A stretch of DNA of 50,529 nucleotides from NCBI RefSeq assembly GCF_003351345.1, contig NZ_QQTO01000009.1, positions 1-50,529 on the forward strand. The letters run 5' to 3'. The notes beneath the pieces are model-generated. The model was not told the DNA's origin and searched no databases. It saw only the letters and a list, made by a program, of their open reading frames with translations. Below, one piece after another: positions 20,459-27,856 of the stretch. The first letter of the stretch is position 1. Each line of letters begins with the position of its first letter. The translations under genes were made by a program, and so were the position numbers. This DNA comes from Allobosea caraganae (GTDB lineage Bacteria > Pseudomonadota > Alphaproteobacteria > Rhizobiales > Beijerinckiaceae).

Positions 20459-22228
20459 ATGACCCCAAGCCAACGCATCATCGACAGCAAGGCCAAGCAG
20501 GCCGCGCTTGAGCATCTGCTCGCGCAGCCCGGCTTTCGCGCCTCGCCGCGCAACAAGAAGTTCCTGCGCTTCGTCGTGGAGGAATCCCTGGCCGGGCGCG
20601 GCGACCGGCTCAAGGCCTACACGATCGCGGTCGACGTCTTCAGCCGCGGCGTGAATTTCGACGGCATGCTCGATCCCGTCGTGCGCATCGAGGCCGGGCG
20701 GCTGCGCCAGGCGCTGGCCAGCTACTACGCCGAGCCCGGTCGTTCCGACCCAGTCCGGATCAGCCTGCCGCGCGGCGGCTATGAGCCGCTCTTCGAACTC
20801 TCGGACGCGCCCGGTTCGGTATCCGTCCCGGACGTGCCCGACGAAGCCGAGGCAGGCGTTGCGTCGCCGGACCCGCTCGCGCCGGCGCTGACCGGAACCC
20901 TCGGCCATGCGCGCGCCGTGGGCCCGCGAACCCGGCGCCGCTGGCAACTCGCAGTGCTGGCCATCGGGCTGATCGCCACCGTCGCGACCGGCTTCGCGAT
21001 GCTGAAGAAGGCGCCGGAGGAGGGCGAGGGGCAAGCGGCGATCGTCCTGGTCGCCCAGACCCAGCCCCTGTCCCACGATCCCCCGACAATGGCCCTGGGT
21101 CATTCGCTTACGGTCGCGCTGCCCGCCGCCATCTCGCGCTTCGAAGGCCTGAGCGTCATCGCCGGCCGGCCGGATCAGCGCGACCAGGACTTGATCGCCA
21201 GCACGATCGGCCGCGAAGCCCCGTCCCGGCGCGTCTATCTGGTCACCGCCAGCGTCAGGGCGGAAGCCAACGGTGCCCGCGCCTTCTGGGAGCTTTCGGA
21301 CGCGCGCAACCAGGCCATCCTGTGGTCGGGCTCCACCGATACGCCCTTTGCGCGGAACACGACGAACTCGGCCGAGGACGAGATCGCGGCAAAGATCGCC
21401 GGCACCATTGCCGACCGGCGCGGCGTCATCATGTCCTTCGAGCGCAAGGCGCTGCAGATCCCCCCGCCGCCGGGCTATGCCTGCGTCACGCGCGCCCGGA
21501 CCTTCAGCAGCAACCTGACCGACGCGCTGCGCGCGGAAGCGATGGCCTGCCTCGAGAAGACCGTTGCCCAGATCCCCGACTACGTCGACGCCTGGGCCCT
21601 GCTCGCCTATGTCTACGCCGATGAGAGCCGCTCGCGCAGCACCCAGCCCGACGTGGCGAAGGCCGCGCTCGACAAGGCGCAGGCCGCGGCGGCCCGTGCC
21701 GGCGTGCTCGCGCCCTATTCCTCGCTGATGCATCTGGTGACGTCGGTCGTCGCCTATCAGGCCGGCGACATCGCGCGCTTCGAAGCCGCGGGCAAGCGCG
21801 CAATCGCGATCAACCCGGGCGATCCCGGGCTGCAGGTCGTGTTCGCGAACAGGCTTTTCGCGGCCGGGCGCTATGACGAGGCCGTGCCGATCCTCAAGGG
21901 CGCGATCGGCCTGCGCCCCGCGCCGGTCCCGATGGACCAGATGACCCTCATCATGGATCACTACCGCCGCAAGGATTACGACGCGGCGCTGACGGCGATC
22001 AGCACGATCAACATGCCGAACTTCTACTACTACTGGGTGCTGGTCGCCGCCATCAACGGCCAGCTCGGCCGCCAGGAGCAGGCCGTGGATGCGGTCAAGA
22101 ACCTGCTGAACCTGCGGCCCAACTATGGGGCGGGGATGCGCATGGACTTCCGGAACCGGCGCCTGCAGGACGATTTCGCCGAGCATGTCGCCGACGGGCT
22201 GCGCAAGGCCGGCCTGGACGCCCTGTAG
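20459..22228 (+). CDS. Paralogue 5: membrane-anchored winged-helix, TolB-like and TPR-like protein
   Basis: 589 residues with a well-placed GAGGG three bases before ATG 20459, the best ribosome site in the array. It has the winged-helix-like domain (AVDVFSRGVNFDGML, divergent like copy 3), an acidic and Pro-rich linker, a membrane helix (QLAVLAIGLIATVATGFAML), a TolB-like segment and a TPR-like C-terminus. The second helix of the TolB-like part has changed (ALGHSLTVALPAAISRFEGLS against SRTLSQSLP in the others), so its ligand or partner may differ. Cys342 and Cys364 keep the 22-residue spacing seen in the family. It ends convergent with the methyltransferase gene and is separated from it by a GC-rich hairpin. 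Confidence 0.8.
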   Translation: MTPSQRIIDSKAKQAALEHLLAQPGFRASPRNKKFLRFVVEESLAGRGDRLKAYTIAVDVFSRGVNFDGMLDPVVRIEAGRLRQALASYYAEPGRSDPVRISLPRGGYEPLFELSDAPGSVSVPDVPDEAEAGVASPDPLAPALTGTLGHARAVGPRTRRRWQLAVLAIGLIATVATGFAMLKKAPEEGEGQAAIVLVAQTQPLSHDPPTMALGHSLTVALPAAISRFEGLSVIAGRPDQRDQDLIASTIGREAPSRRVYLVTASVRAEANGARAFWELSDARNQAILWSGSTDTPFARNTTNSAEDEIAAKIAGTIADRRGVIMSFERKALQIPPPPGYACVTRARTFSSNLTDALRAEAMACLEKTVAQIPDYVDAWALLAYVYADESRSRSTQPDVAKAALDKAQAAAARAGVLAPYSSLMHLVTSVVAYQAGDIARFEAAGKRAIAINPGDPGLQVVFANRLFAAGRYDEAVPILKGAIGLRPAPVPMDQMTLIMDHYRRKDYDAALTAISTINMPNFYYYWVLVAAINGQLGRQEQAVDAVKNLLNLRPNYGAGMRMDFRNRRLQDDFAEHVADGLRKAGLDAL

Positions 22229-22232
22229 AGCA

Positions 22233-22254
22233 GCGGCGGCCTGTTGGCCGCCGC
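22233..22254. terminator. GC-rich hairpin between convergent genes
   Basis: GCGGCGGCC and GGCCGCCGC form a perfect 9-bp stem with a TGTT loop, placed between the ends of paralogue 5 and the methyltransferase gene. It has no T-run on either side, so it is terminator-like rather than a textbook intrinsic terminator. It could serve both strands. Confidence 0.5.
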
Positions 22255-22282
22255 GGGTGTCGAGTGGCCGGGCGTTGGCAGC

Positions 22283-23935
22283 TCAGGCCGGCTTGGACTC
22301 AGCCGCGTTCGCGGCCTTCGCCGTCGGCTCGGGCCGGGCTTTGCCCTTGCCGTCCGCCGCGATGAACCCTTTTCTCCGCAGGTTGGCGAGGACGAGCGGG
22401 ACCTGGGCGCGGGCGGCGGCCGCGATCGCGTCGGGCTCGGTCAAGGCCGTGCCATCGCGCAGGAAGGTCAGCAGGCCGGCCTTGGCGTCGTCGACAAGCC
22501 CGGCCACGACCGCTTCCTGGTCGCGGGTGCCGTCGAGCTGCCTGGCGACGCTGACCTCGACGATGTCGAGCGGCGCGAGCTCATGCAGCAGGTTGCAGGC
22601 GAGCACTGTCCCGGCCCCCGCCGGCGGGACGAGCCCGGCGCGGATCGCGGCCGGCACGCTCGGCCGCTCGGGCAGCCGCGCCGCCACGCCCGGCGCCAGC
22701 TGGCGGATGCGCAGGTAGCCCTTGATCAGCAGGTCCTCGAGGAAGGCGACGGCCGCCTCCCGGATCGCGGCAGGCTGGACACCGAGCCTGCCGGCGACCT
22801 GCCCGAGCAGCTCGTCGAGCGAGAGCATCGCCGGGTAGACCGCGTCGAGCGCGCTCGCGAGCGCCTTGGGCAGCGGCGCGACCAGGCGGGCGACACCGTT
22901 GCGCAGCATGCGGAAGTCCTGCGGCGTCGCGTCGAGCGTGACCGGGCCGTCACCCATGAAGACGCCGGCGAAGTGCAGCTTGGCCAGGCGCTCGCCATCG
23001 AGCTTGCGGCGGATCTCGCCGCTCCGGCCCTGGTGGGTCAGGATGGTCTGGCGGAAGGTCCGGTTCGAGACGAAGTCGAGATATTGCTCGATGTCGACCT
23101 GGCTCGAGCCCATCTCCTTCAGCAAGGGCTCGCTGACCTTCTCGCCGTAGTTGTGCACGAACATGGTGAAGGGCTCGGCCTCGGCGACATAGGTCAGGCC
23201 GGCGGCCTCCGACCTGGCGATGAACTCGCGGAAGTAGCAGGGCGCGTTGAACGGCTCGAGGAACTCATGCTGCAGGTAGGAGGCGTTGGCGGAGACGATG
23301 ATCGGCCTGACCTCGTCTAGGGCCGCCTTGAGCACGGAGCCCGGCTGGGCGGTGGCGTCGAGGAAGTCGAGCATGCCGCGCGCGTAGGGCAGGCGCTCGG
23401 CCTGTTGGCGCGGACCGCCGCGCAGCATCATCGCGTCGCGGGCGATCTCGCGCGACTTCCAACCGGGGTAGGTGTTGTAGCTGACATAGGCGAGGCCGTC
23501 CTCGGCCAGGTTCTCGCTGGCGATGCGCAGGATCGCCTGCTGGACCTCCTCGGGCACCCAACTGTAGACGCCGTGGCAGATGATGTAGTCGAACTTGCCG
23601 AAGGAGCGCTTGATCTTGCTGAGGTCCATGTGCTGGAGCTCGATATTGCCGATCCCGGCCTTGGCGATCGCGGCCTTGCCGTCCTCGACCTGAACCTTCG
23701 AGAGATCGACGCCGACGACCTTGGCCTTGGGATAGCGCATCGCGAAGGGGATCAGGTTGCCGCCGGCGGCCGCGCCCAGCTCCAGCACCCGCGCCGTCTC
23801 GATGGCAGGCGCCTCCAGCCCGAACAGCTGACCCACGGCCTGCAGGTGCTCCGGCGTCGTCTGCGGAAACGGATGCGATTCATACGGCGCCTCGTCGTAA
23901 TACGACGACAGCGCGTCTACGCCGGAATGTCCCAT
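22283..23935 (-). CDS. SAM-dependent methyltransferase with methyltransferase regulatory domain (PKMT-like)
   Basis: 550 residues. The N-terminal half is a class I methyltransferase with a SAM-binding motif at residues 52-60 (ELGAAAGGN), VVGVDLS for the second strand and the family hallmark ICHGVYSWVPEE. The middle and C-terminal parts (PCYFREFIARSEAAGLTYVAEAE onward) match the methyltransferase regulatory domain plus a winged-helix-like tail. This layout and length are those of the Rickettsia protein-lysine methyltransferases PKMT1 and PKMT2, which methylate the autotransporter OmpB, though many homologues have no known substrate. AAGG lies close before ATG 23935. The tail is Lys/Ala/Pro-rich. 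The gene is transcribed towards the regulator array. Methylation of the adhesin in this window is only a hypothesis. Confidence 0.85.
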   Translation of the reverse strand: MGHSGVDALSSYYDEAPYESHPFPQTTPEHLQAVGQLFGLEAPAIETARVLELGAAAGGNLIPFAMRYPKAKVVGVDLSKVQVEDGKAAIAKAGIGNIELQHMDLSKIKRSFGKFDYIICHGVYSWVPEEVQQAILRIASENLAEDGLAYVSYNTYPGWKSREIARDAMMLRGGPRQQAERLPYARGMLDFLDATAQPGSVLKAALDEVRPIIVSANASYLQHEFLEPFNAPCYFREFIARSEAAGLTYVAEAEPFTMFVHNYGEKVSEPLLKEMGSSQVDIEQYLDFVSNRTFRQTILTHQGRSGEIRRKLDGERLAKLHFAGVFMGDGPVTLDATPQDFRMLRNGVARLVAPLPKALASALDAVYPAMLSLDELLGQVAGRLGVQPAAIREAAVAFLEDLLIKGYLRIRQLAPGVAARLPERPSVPAAIRAGLVPPAGAGTVLACNLLHELAPLDIVEVSVARQLDGTRDQEAVVAGLVDDAKAGLLTFLRDGTALTEPDAIAAAARAQVPLVLANLRRKGFIAADGKGKARPEPTAKAANAAESKPA

Positions 23936-24508
23936 CTTGCCTTTGTCCTTTCGAAGAGCTGGCTTCGTGATCGTCAGAAAGCTTCAGGCCATCAGGCCTG
24001 ATTTGGGTTAGCCCGTCAGCGGAGCGGCGCGGCGCCGCCGCCAAGAGAAGAGGGCTCTCCGGCGCGCCCGCCGCATCCGCTATCGGCACGTCAACGCGAT
24101 CGTTCCCAGCCTTATCCGAAGGCGTCCGATCCGTAGCGAGGTCGAAATCGGACAGTTCACGGTAAGTTTCGGACACCAGCCCTGAAACTGCGGATCCAGT
24201 GCCTTCAAAGCACGGCGCCCCGCGACGGAGCGGCGCGGTATTGAGCCCTGGCATGCCGCACACCGCCTCGAAAGCCGTCGAGAGGCCTGGATTCCGCGGC
24301 TTCGCCTCGTGGATGCGACCGGCGACAAGAACCCCCGCCGGCAATCGTTACGGTTGTAACTGCCGGTCGAAAAGACCCTGATACCGTTACAGCCTCATCC
24401 CTAGGCCAAGCAGCCAGATACGTTGCGTCAACTGAGACAACGAATCGGCCTTCGCCGGGGACTGTATCGGGATAGATGAAGCAGCAAAGAGCCGGCCCAA
24501 TATCGGGC
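23936..24508. other. Non-coding region upstream of methyltransferase
   Basis: 573 bases without a convincing gene. The 24340-24395 part holds two GTTAC-type motifs. The rest should contain the promoter of the methyltransferase gene and the 3' flank of the small membrane protein gene, but I see no clear terminator. Frames here are Arg/Pro-rich and run into neighbouring genes in the wrong frame. Confidence 0.5.
24347..24390. promoter_or_regulatory. GTTAC-type motif cluster
   Basis: GTTACGGTTGTAAC at 24347-24360 is a GTTAC/GTAAC dyad with a 4-base centre. Another GTTAC (within ATACCGTTACAG) lies at 24386-24390. The motif is shared with 11507-11745 and 26043-26361. It is about 410 bp upstream of the methyltransferase gene and just past the end of the small membrane protein gene. 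Confidence 0.35.
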
Positions 24509-24778
24509 TCAACGCTCCTCTTCTTCAAAGATATACCCCCTGTCTTCAACAAGATGACGAGCCATCGCTCCAATTAAATAGCCAAGTTGCATAGCCAGGA
24601 CGACGGCAACCCACCTCGTCATCGAAGCGTTGTCGAACTGACCGGTAAAAATCAGATCGAATGCCGACCCTAAGAAGAAGACTAGAATAACTGCACTCAC
24701 AAGCGCCCAAACGTTCGCAACGTAAGCACCAAGTGAGAGGCCTGAGACGGCGGCAACCAAGCACAAATGCAACATCAC
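24509..24778 (-). CDS. Small integral membrane protein, unknown function
   Basis: 89 residues. Hydrophobic segments lie at about 3-22, 24-43 and 54-75, and the polar C-terminus is acidic, ending EDRGYIFEEEER, presumably in the cytoplasm. The gene has no clear homologue that I can name, but the regular alternation of membrane helices, the acidic tail and the normal codon use make it a likely real gene. The local DNA is less GC-rich than the surroundings, as is the start of the divergent AraC-family gene 117 bp away, so both may have been acquired together or share a regulatory region. No ribosome site was identified with certainty. The divergent arrangement makes the AraC-type regulator a candidate controller. 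Confidence 0.6.
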   Translation of the reverse strand: MMLHLCLVAAVSGLSLGAYVANVWALVSAVILVFFLGSAFDLIFTGQFDNASMTRWVAVVLAMQLGYLIGAMARHLVEDRGYIFEEEER

Positions 24779-24895
24779 GGCGCACTCGTTTCGCTAAACG
24801 CTAAGGGAAAGCAACTTCCCCAACAGGGTGTCTCAAGCCTCATCGCGATACAATGTAATTTTCGGATAATTTGTGGCAGAAAACGGACAATATAA

Positions 24896-25801
24896 ATGCT
24901 ACATCGAGCCATATCTGAATATCAGTCACATGATATCGCCAATAAAGGCGTTATATATGGTAAAAAAGCTATAACAGTACTGAGAACAAATCAGACTGAC
25001 ATAGAGTATCACTCACTCTTCATTGAAGAAAACGACTCGTATGCGCTCATTGGCGTTGCAGACGGGACGTTCGTCCATCAAATCGATTCCGTTCCCCTGA
25101 CCTGTGAAACCGGGTCATGGGCGGTCCTGCGCCCCGGACAGATCCAGTCTTTCAATGCGGCGGCGCAATGGGAGGGCTGGCTGATCGCCTTTCGCGCCGA
25201 AACCCTGCTGCCAGGCAAGGAAAGCGCGACGCTGGAGGATATCAGGACGACCGCGGCGCTGAACGAGCTGCCCAGCCTGCTGCCGCTTGAGCTGCACGAG
25301 CACAATGCCTGCGTCTCCTGCGCCGAGCAGATGTCCTTCGACGACCAGCTCGACATCACCTCGTCCCACAAGAGCTTCCTGCTGCGCAACCAGCTCTATA
25401 CGCTGATCGCCCGGCTCGCGATCGCCCATAGCTGCGCCGACGACACGGCCGAGCATTCGCCCTGCCACCTCAACCGCTTCAACCGGTTCCGGCAGGCGGT
25501 CGAGAAGGATTTTCGCAAGCTGCACAAGATCGGCGAGTACGCGCGGATTCTCGGCTATTCCGAGAAGACCCTGACCCGATCGATCCTGAGCTCGGCAGGC
25601 GTCTCGCCAAAATCCTTCCTCTCGCAGCGGATCGTCCTGGAGGCCAAGCGCCTGCTGATCCACACGACGCAGACCGTCTCGGCCATCGCCCACCAGATCG
25701 GCTTCGATGAGCCCAGCAACTTCATCAAATTCTTCAAGCGCGAGACCGGCTGTGCGCCGACCGAGTTCCGGCGCCTGAATTCCGGCCTCGAAATCCGCTA
25801 G
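24896..25801 (+). CDS. AraC-family transcriptional regulator
   Basis: 301 residues. The N-terminal half (to about residue 180) is a cupin-like effector domain typical of AraC regulators (LIGVADGTFVHQIDSVPLTCETGSWAVLRPGQIQSF spans it). The C-terminal 100 residues carry two helix-turn-helix motifs: first LHKIGEYARILGYSEKTLTR, then VSAIAHQIGFDEPSNFIKFF followed by the family signature KRETGCAPTEFRR. The effector is unknown. The first 60 codons are AT-rich compared with the rest, suggesting foreign origin or an upstream regulatory signal reaching into the gene. It is divergent from the small membrane protein gene at 24509-24778, which is a plausible target. The start is the first ATG in frame. 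The ribosome site is weak. Confidence 0.9.
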   Translation: MLHRAISEYQSHDIANKGVIYGKKAITVLRTNQTDIEYHSLFIEENDSYALIGVADGTFVHQIDSVPLTCETGSWAVLRPGQIQSFNAAAQWEGWLIAFRAETLLPGKESATLEDIRTTAALNELPSLLPLELHEHNACVSCAEQMSFDDQLDITSSHKSFLLRNQLYTLIARLAIAHSCADDTAEHSPCHLNRFNRFRQAVEKDFRKLHKIGEYARILGYSEKTLTRSILSSAGVSPKSFLSQRIVLEAKRLLIHTTQTVSAIAHQIGFDEPSNFIKFFKRETGCAPTEFRRLNSGLEIR

Positions 25802-26764
25802 CCGGATCAGTTCCGCGGCCCGGAGCTCCCCGAAACTGCGCATCGCGGCGATTTCACGCCGGTAACGCATCCAAGCCACATGGAGGCCGAAGGGCCTTCC
25901 ATCGCCCCTCCGAACGGGGCGCCAAGACGTTCCCGCTACGGCTTTTGCGCGAAAGCCCCGTCAAGTTTCGCGGCATGTTTACGTATCAGCCGCGATAGCG
26001 GGTCGCTCTTGACCGATTTGGCCGACGTAGCATCGTCATCCCGTAACATTTGGCCGATTGTTACAGCCGGAGACCGCCTGGCCGGCCGGGCAGACTGCGC
26101 GTCCGCGCCGGCACGGCTGCAGCTATGTATTGAATGTCGAATCGCGTCGGAATTTGCCGATATCGGCCCGACGATGCGTCATTGTATCTTGTATGTGGTA
26201 TGCAATGGCGCACTCGATGCCGAATCTTGCCTCGGGCATCTCGCTACGTCAATCTCAAGCGCTCGCCTTTCCCAGCAACCCGCTACGCCTGATACTGTTA
26301 CGGCATGATACCGAACCTGTAATAGCCTCGACAGTCGGAGGGGATTGCTACGTGCTGTTACCGTTCGCTGAGGAACTTCAGCCAGCATCGGGGCAGTTCG
26401 AATGATCCATTCCCTCTTCGACGACGTCACTCGCGGAAGCTGCGCTTGCGCCCGATTGATCGATCGGTTGAAGCGAAACCTGGCACGGCTTGAGCGAAAC
26501 CCTGCCGGGCAGGGTATTTGAGCGCTGGCATAGCGCGCGGCAGAGCATGCCGATTGGTTCCAAATGGAATTAGATTGAACGTTGCTGGAAACGGGTTCTA
26601 GCGAGACCACTCGATTTATACGCTCAGCAACCAACGCCGCCAAACCAAGCTCGGTTTACCTATCGGCCCGTGCGCCGAAAACGCTCTTAGCGCGTAGCCA
26701 TATTCTATAAGTTTTCCATAGTAATCTAAGCCAATTTGATGAAATAGAGACCCAAGGGGGAAAA
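25802..26764. other. Non-coding region upstream of paralogue 6
   Basis: About 960 bases with no convincing gene. GTTAC/GTAAC half-sites lie at 26043, 26060, 26297 and 26357. The last 120 bases are AT-rich and should contain the promoter of paralogue 6. Frames on both strands here lack ribosome sites and recognisable domains. The stretch could hide a small RNA, which I cannot tell from sequence alone. Confidence 0.5.
26043..26361. promoter_or_regulatory. GTTAC-type motif cluster
   Basis: GTAAC at 26043-26047 and GTTAC at 26060-26064 face each other across 12 bases. Further GTTAC half-sites occur at 26297-26301 and 26357-26361. No perfect palindrome is present here, in contrast to 11507 and 11735. 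The cluster lies 400-720 bp upstream of paralogue 6. Confidence 0.3.
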
Positions 26765-27829
26765 ATGACAGCGGAAACTTCCTCGCTGAGCACTGAAGAC
26801 AAACTGAAGGCTCTTGAAAATCTACTTGCACAGCCTTTGTTTCGTGCCTCGCAGAGGAACAGGAATTTCTTACGCTTCGTCGTGGAGGAATCGCTGGCCG
26901 GTCGCGGCGACCGGATCAAGGCCTATACGATCGCCGTCGACGTCTTCGGCCGCGGCGCCGATTTCGACGGCATGCTCGACCCCGTCGTGCGCATCGAGGC
27001 CGGACGCCTGCGCCAGGCACTGGCCGAATACTATGCCGGCAGCGGCCAGGCCGAGCGGATCAGGATCAGCCTGCCCAAGGGCGCCTATGAGCCGGTCTTC
27101 GAGATCGTCGACGATCCCGGCTCGATCCGCGCGCTGCTTTATGCTGAACCGCCTGCCACGGCGGCGGCGGTCGCCGAGCAGGCCAGGCCCGCTGCGCGCG
27201 CCAAGGTCAGCCCCAAGCCGGAGCCTGTGGCATACCCGCCGAAGACGCAGGCCCGACGCGCCTGGCCGATCGGGCTGTTCGCCGTCGCCCTGGCGATCCT
27301 CGCGGTCGGCATCTTCGCCGTGAGCCGGATGATGCCGGCCAGCGTCGTGGCCCAGACGCCGATCGCCATCGTCGCCCATGTCAACCCGCTCTCGAACGAC
27401 GAGCCGACGCTCGCGCTCAGCCGCACGCTCTCGCGCGCCCTGCCGGCGGCGGTCGCGCGCTTCGAGGGCCTGACCGTGGTCGCGCCCCGGCCGGACCAGA
27501 AGGATCAGGACCTGATCGCGAGCACGCTGGCCCGCGAGCCCGTCTCGAGGCGCATCTATGTCGTGGTCGCCAGCACCCGGATCAGCGACGGCAATGTCCG
27601 CACGCTCTGGCAGCTCTCGGACGGGCGCACCCAGGCGATCCTATGGTCGGGCACGATCGACACGCCCTACAGCCAGAACCACGAGATCATTCCCGAGGAC
27701 GAGATCGCCCAGAAGATCGCGCGGTCGATCGCCTCGCAAAGCGGCCTCGCGCCCTCCTCCGACCTGCGCTCGTTCCCGAACACGCCGCCGCTCGCCATGC
27801 TGGCCGAGCACTCGCCACGGACGTTCTAA
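26765..27829 (+). CDS. Paralogue 6: C-terminally short copy lacking the TPR-like domain
   Basis: 354 residues, against about 590-605 in the array. It keeps the winged-helix-like domain (residues about 15-113, nearly identical to copies 1, 2 and 4), the Pro-rich linker, a membrane helix at about 167-187 and the whole TolB-like part (ALSRTLSRALPAAVARFEGLT). It stops at SFPNTPP plus 14 unrelated residues, exactly where the others continue PPGYACV. It therefore lacks both conserved cysteines and all TPR-like repeats. The ribosome site AAGGGGG is strong. No remnant of the missing part lies downstream, where a DapA-family gene runs on the other strand. It is either a deletion product or a short regulator that could compete with the full-length copies for DNA. 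It lies about 4.5 kb from the array. Confidence 0.78.
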   Translation: MTAETSSLSTEDKLKALENLLAQPLFRASQRNRNFLRFVVEESLAGRGDRIKAYTIAVDVFGRGADFDGMLDPVVRIEAGRLRQALAEYYAGSGQAERIRISLPKGAYEPVFEIVDDPGSIRALLYAEPPATAAAVAEQARPAARAKVSPKPEPVAYPPKTQARRAWPIGLFAVALAILAVGIFAVSRMMPASVVAQTPIAIVAHVNPLSNDEPTLALSRTLSRALPAAVARFEGLTVVAPRPDQKDQDLIASTLAREPVSRRIYVVVASTRISDGNVRTLWQLSDGRTQAILWSGTIDTPYSQNHEIIPEDEIAQKIARSIASQSGLAPSSDLRSFPNTPPLAMLAEHSPRTF

Positions 27830-27856
27830 AGCAGGGCGCTCGCGCCGGGATGGCGC

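Larger units (their letters stand above)
12334..22228 (+). repeat. Tandem array of five paralogous regulator-like genes
   Basis: Five genes of 589-605 codons lie head to tail with spacers of roughly 200-260 bp. All have the same architecture. The roughly 110-base segment encoding the IKAYTIAVDVFGR and DPVVRIEAGRLRQAL motifs is almost identical in nucleotides in copies 1, 2 and 4 and in the distant copy 6 (at 12477, 14551, 18568 and 26906). Copies 3 and 5 form a slightly different pair. The spacers argue for separate promoters rather than one operon. Confidence 0.85.

Noticed and set aside
22244..23320. Plus-strand frame opposite the methyltransferase
   Set aside because: It is the antisense shadow of a well-supported enzyme, with no recognisable domain.
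23880..24344. Minus-strand frame of 154 codons upstream of the methyltransferase
   Set aside because: It overlaps the methyltransferase start in another frame, has no ribosome site and no family resemblance.
25880..26643. Frames in the gap before paralogue 6 (25880-26308, 26058-26405 plus; 26179-26643 minus)
   Set aside because: They overlap each other, are Arg/Ser/Cys-rich, have no ribosome sites and contain the GTTAC motifs. The region is judged non-coding.
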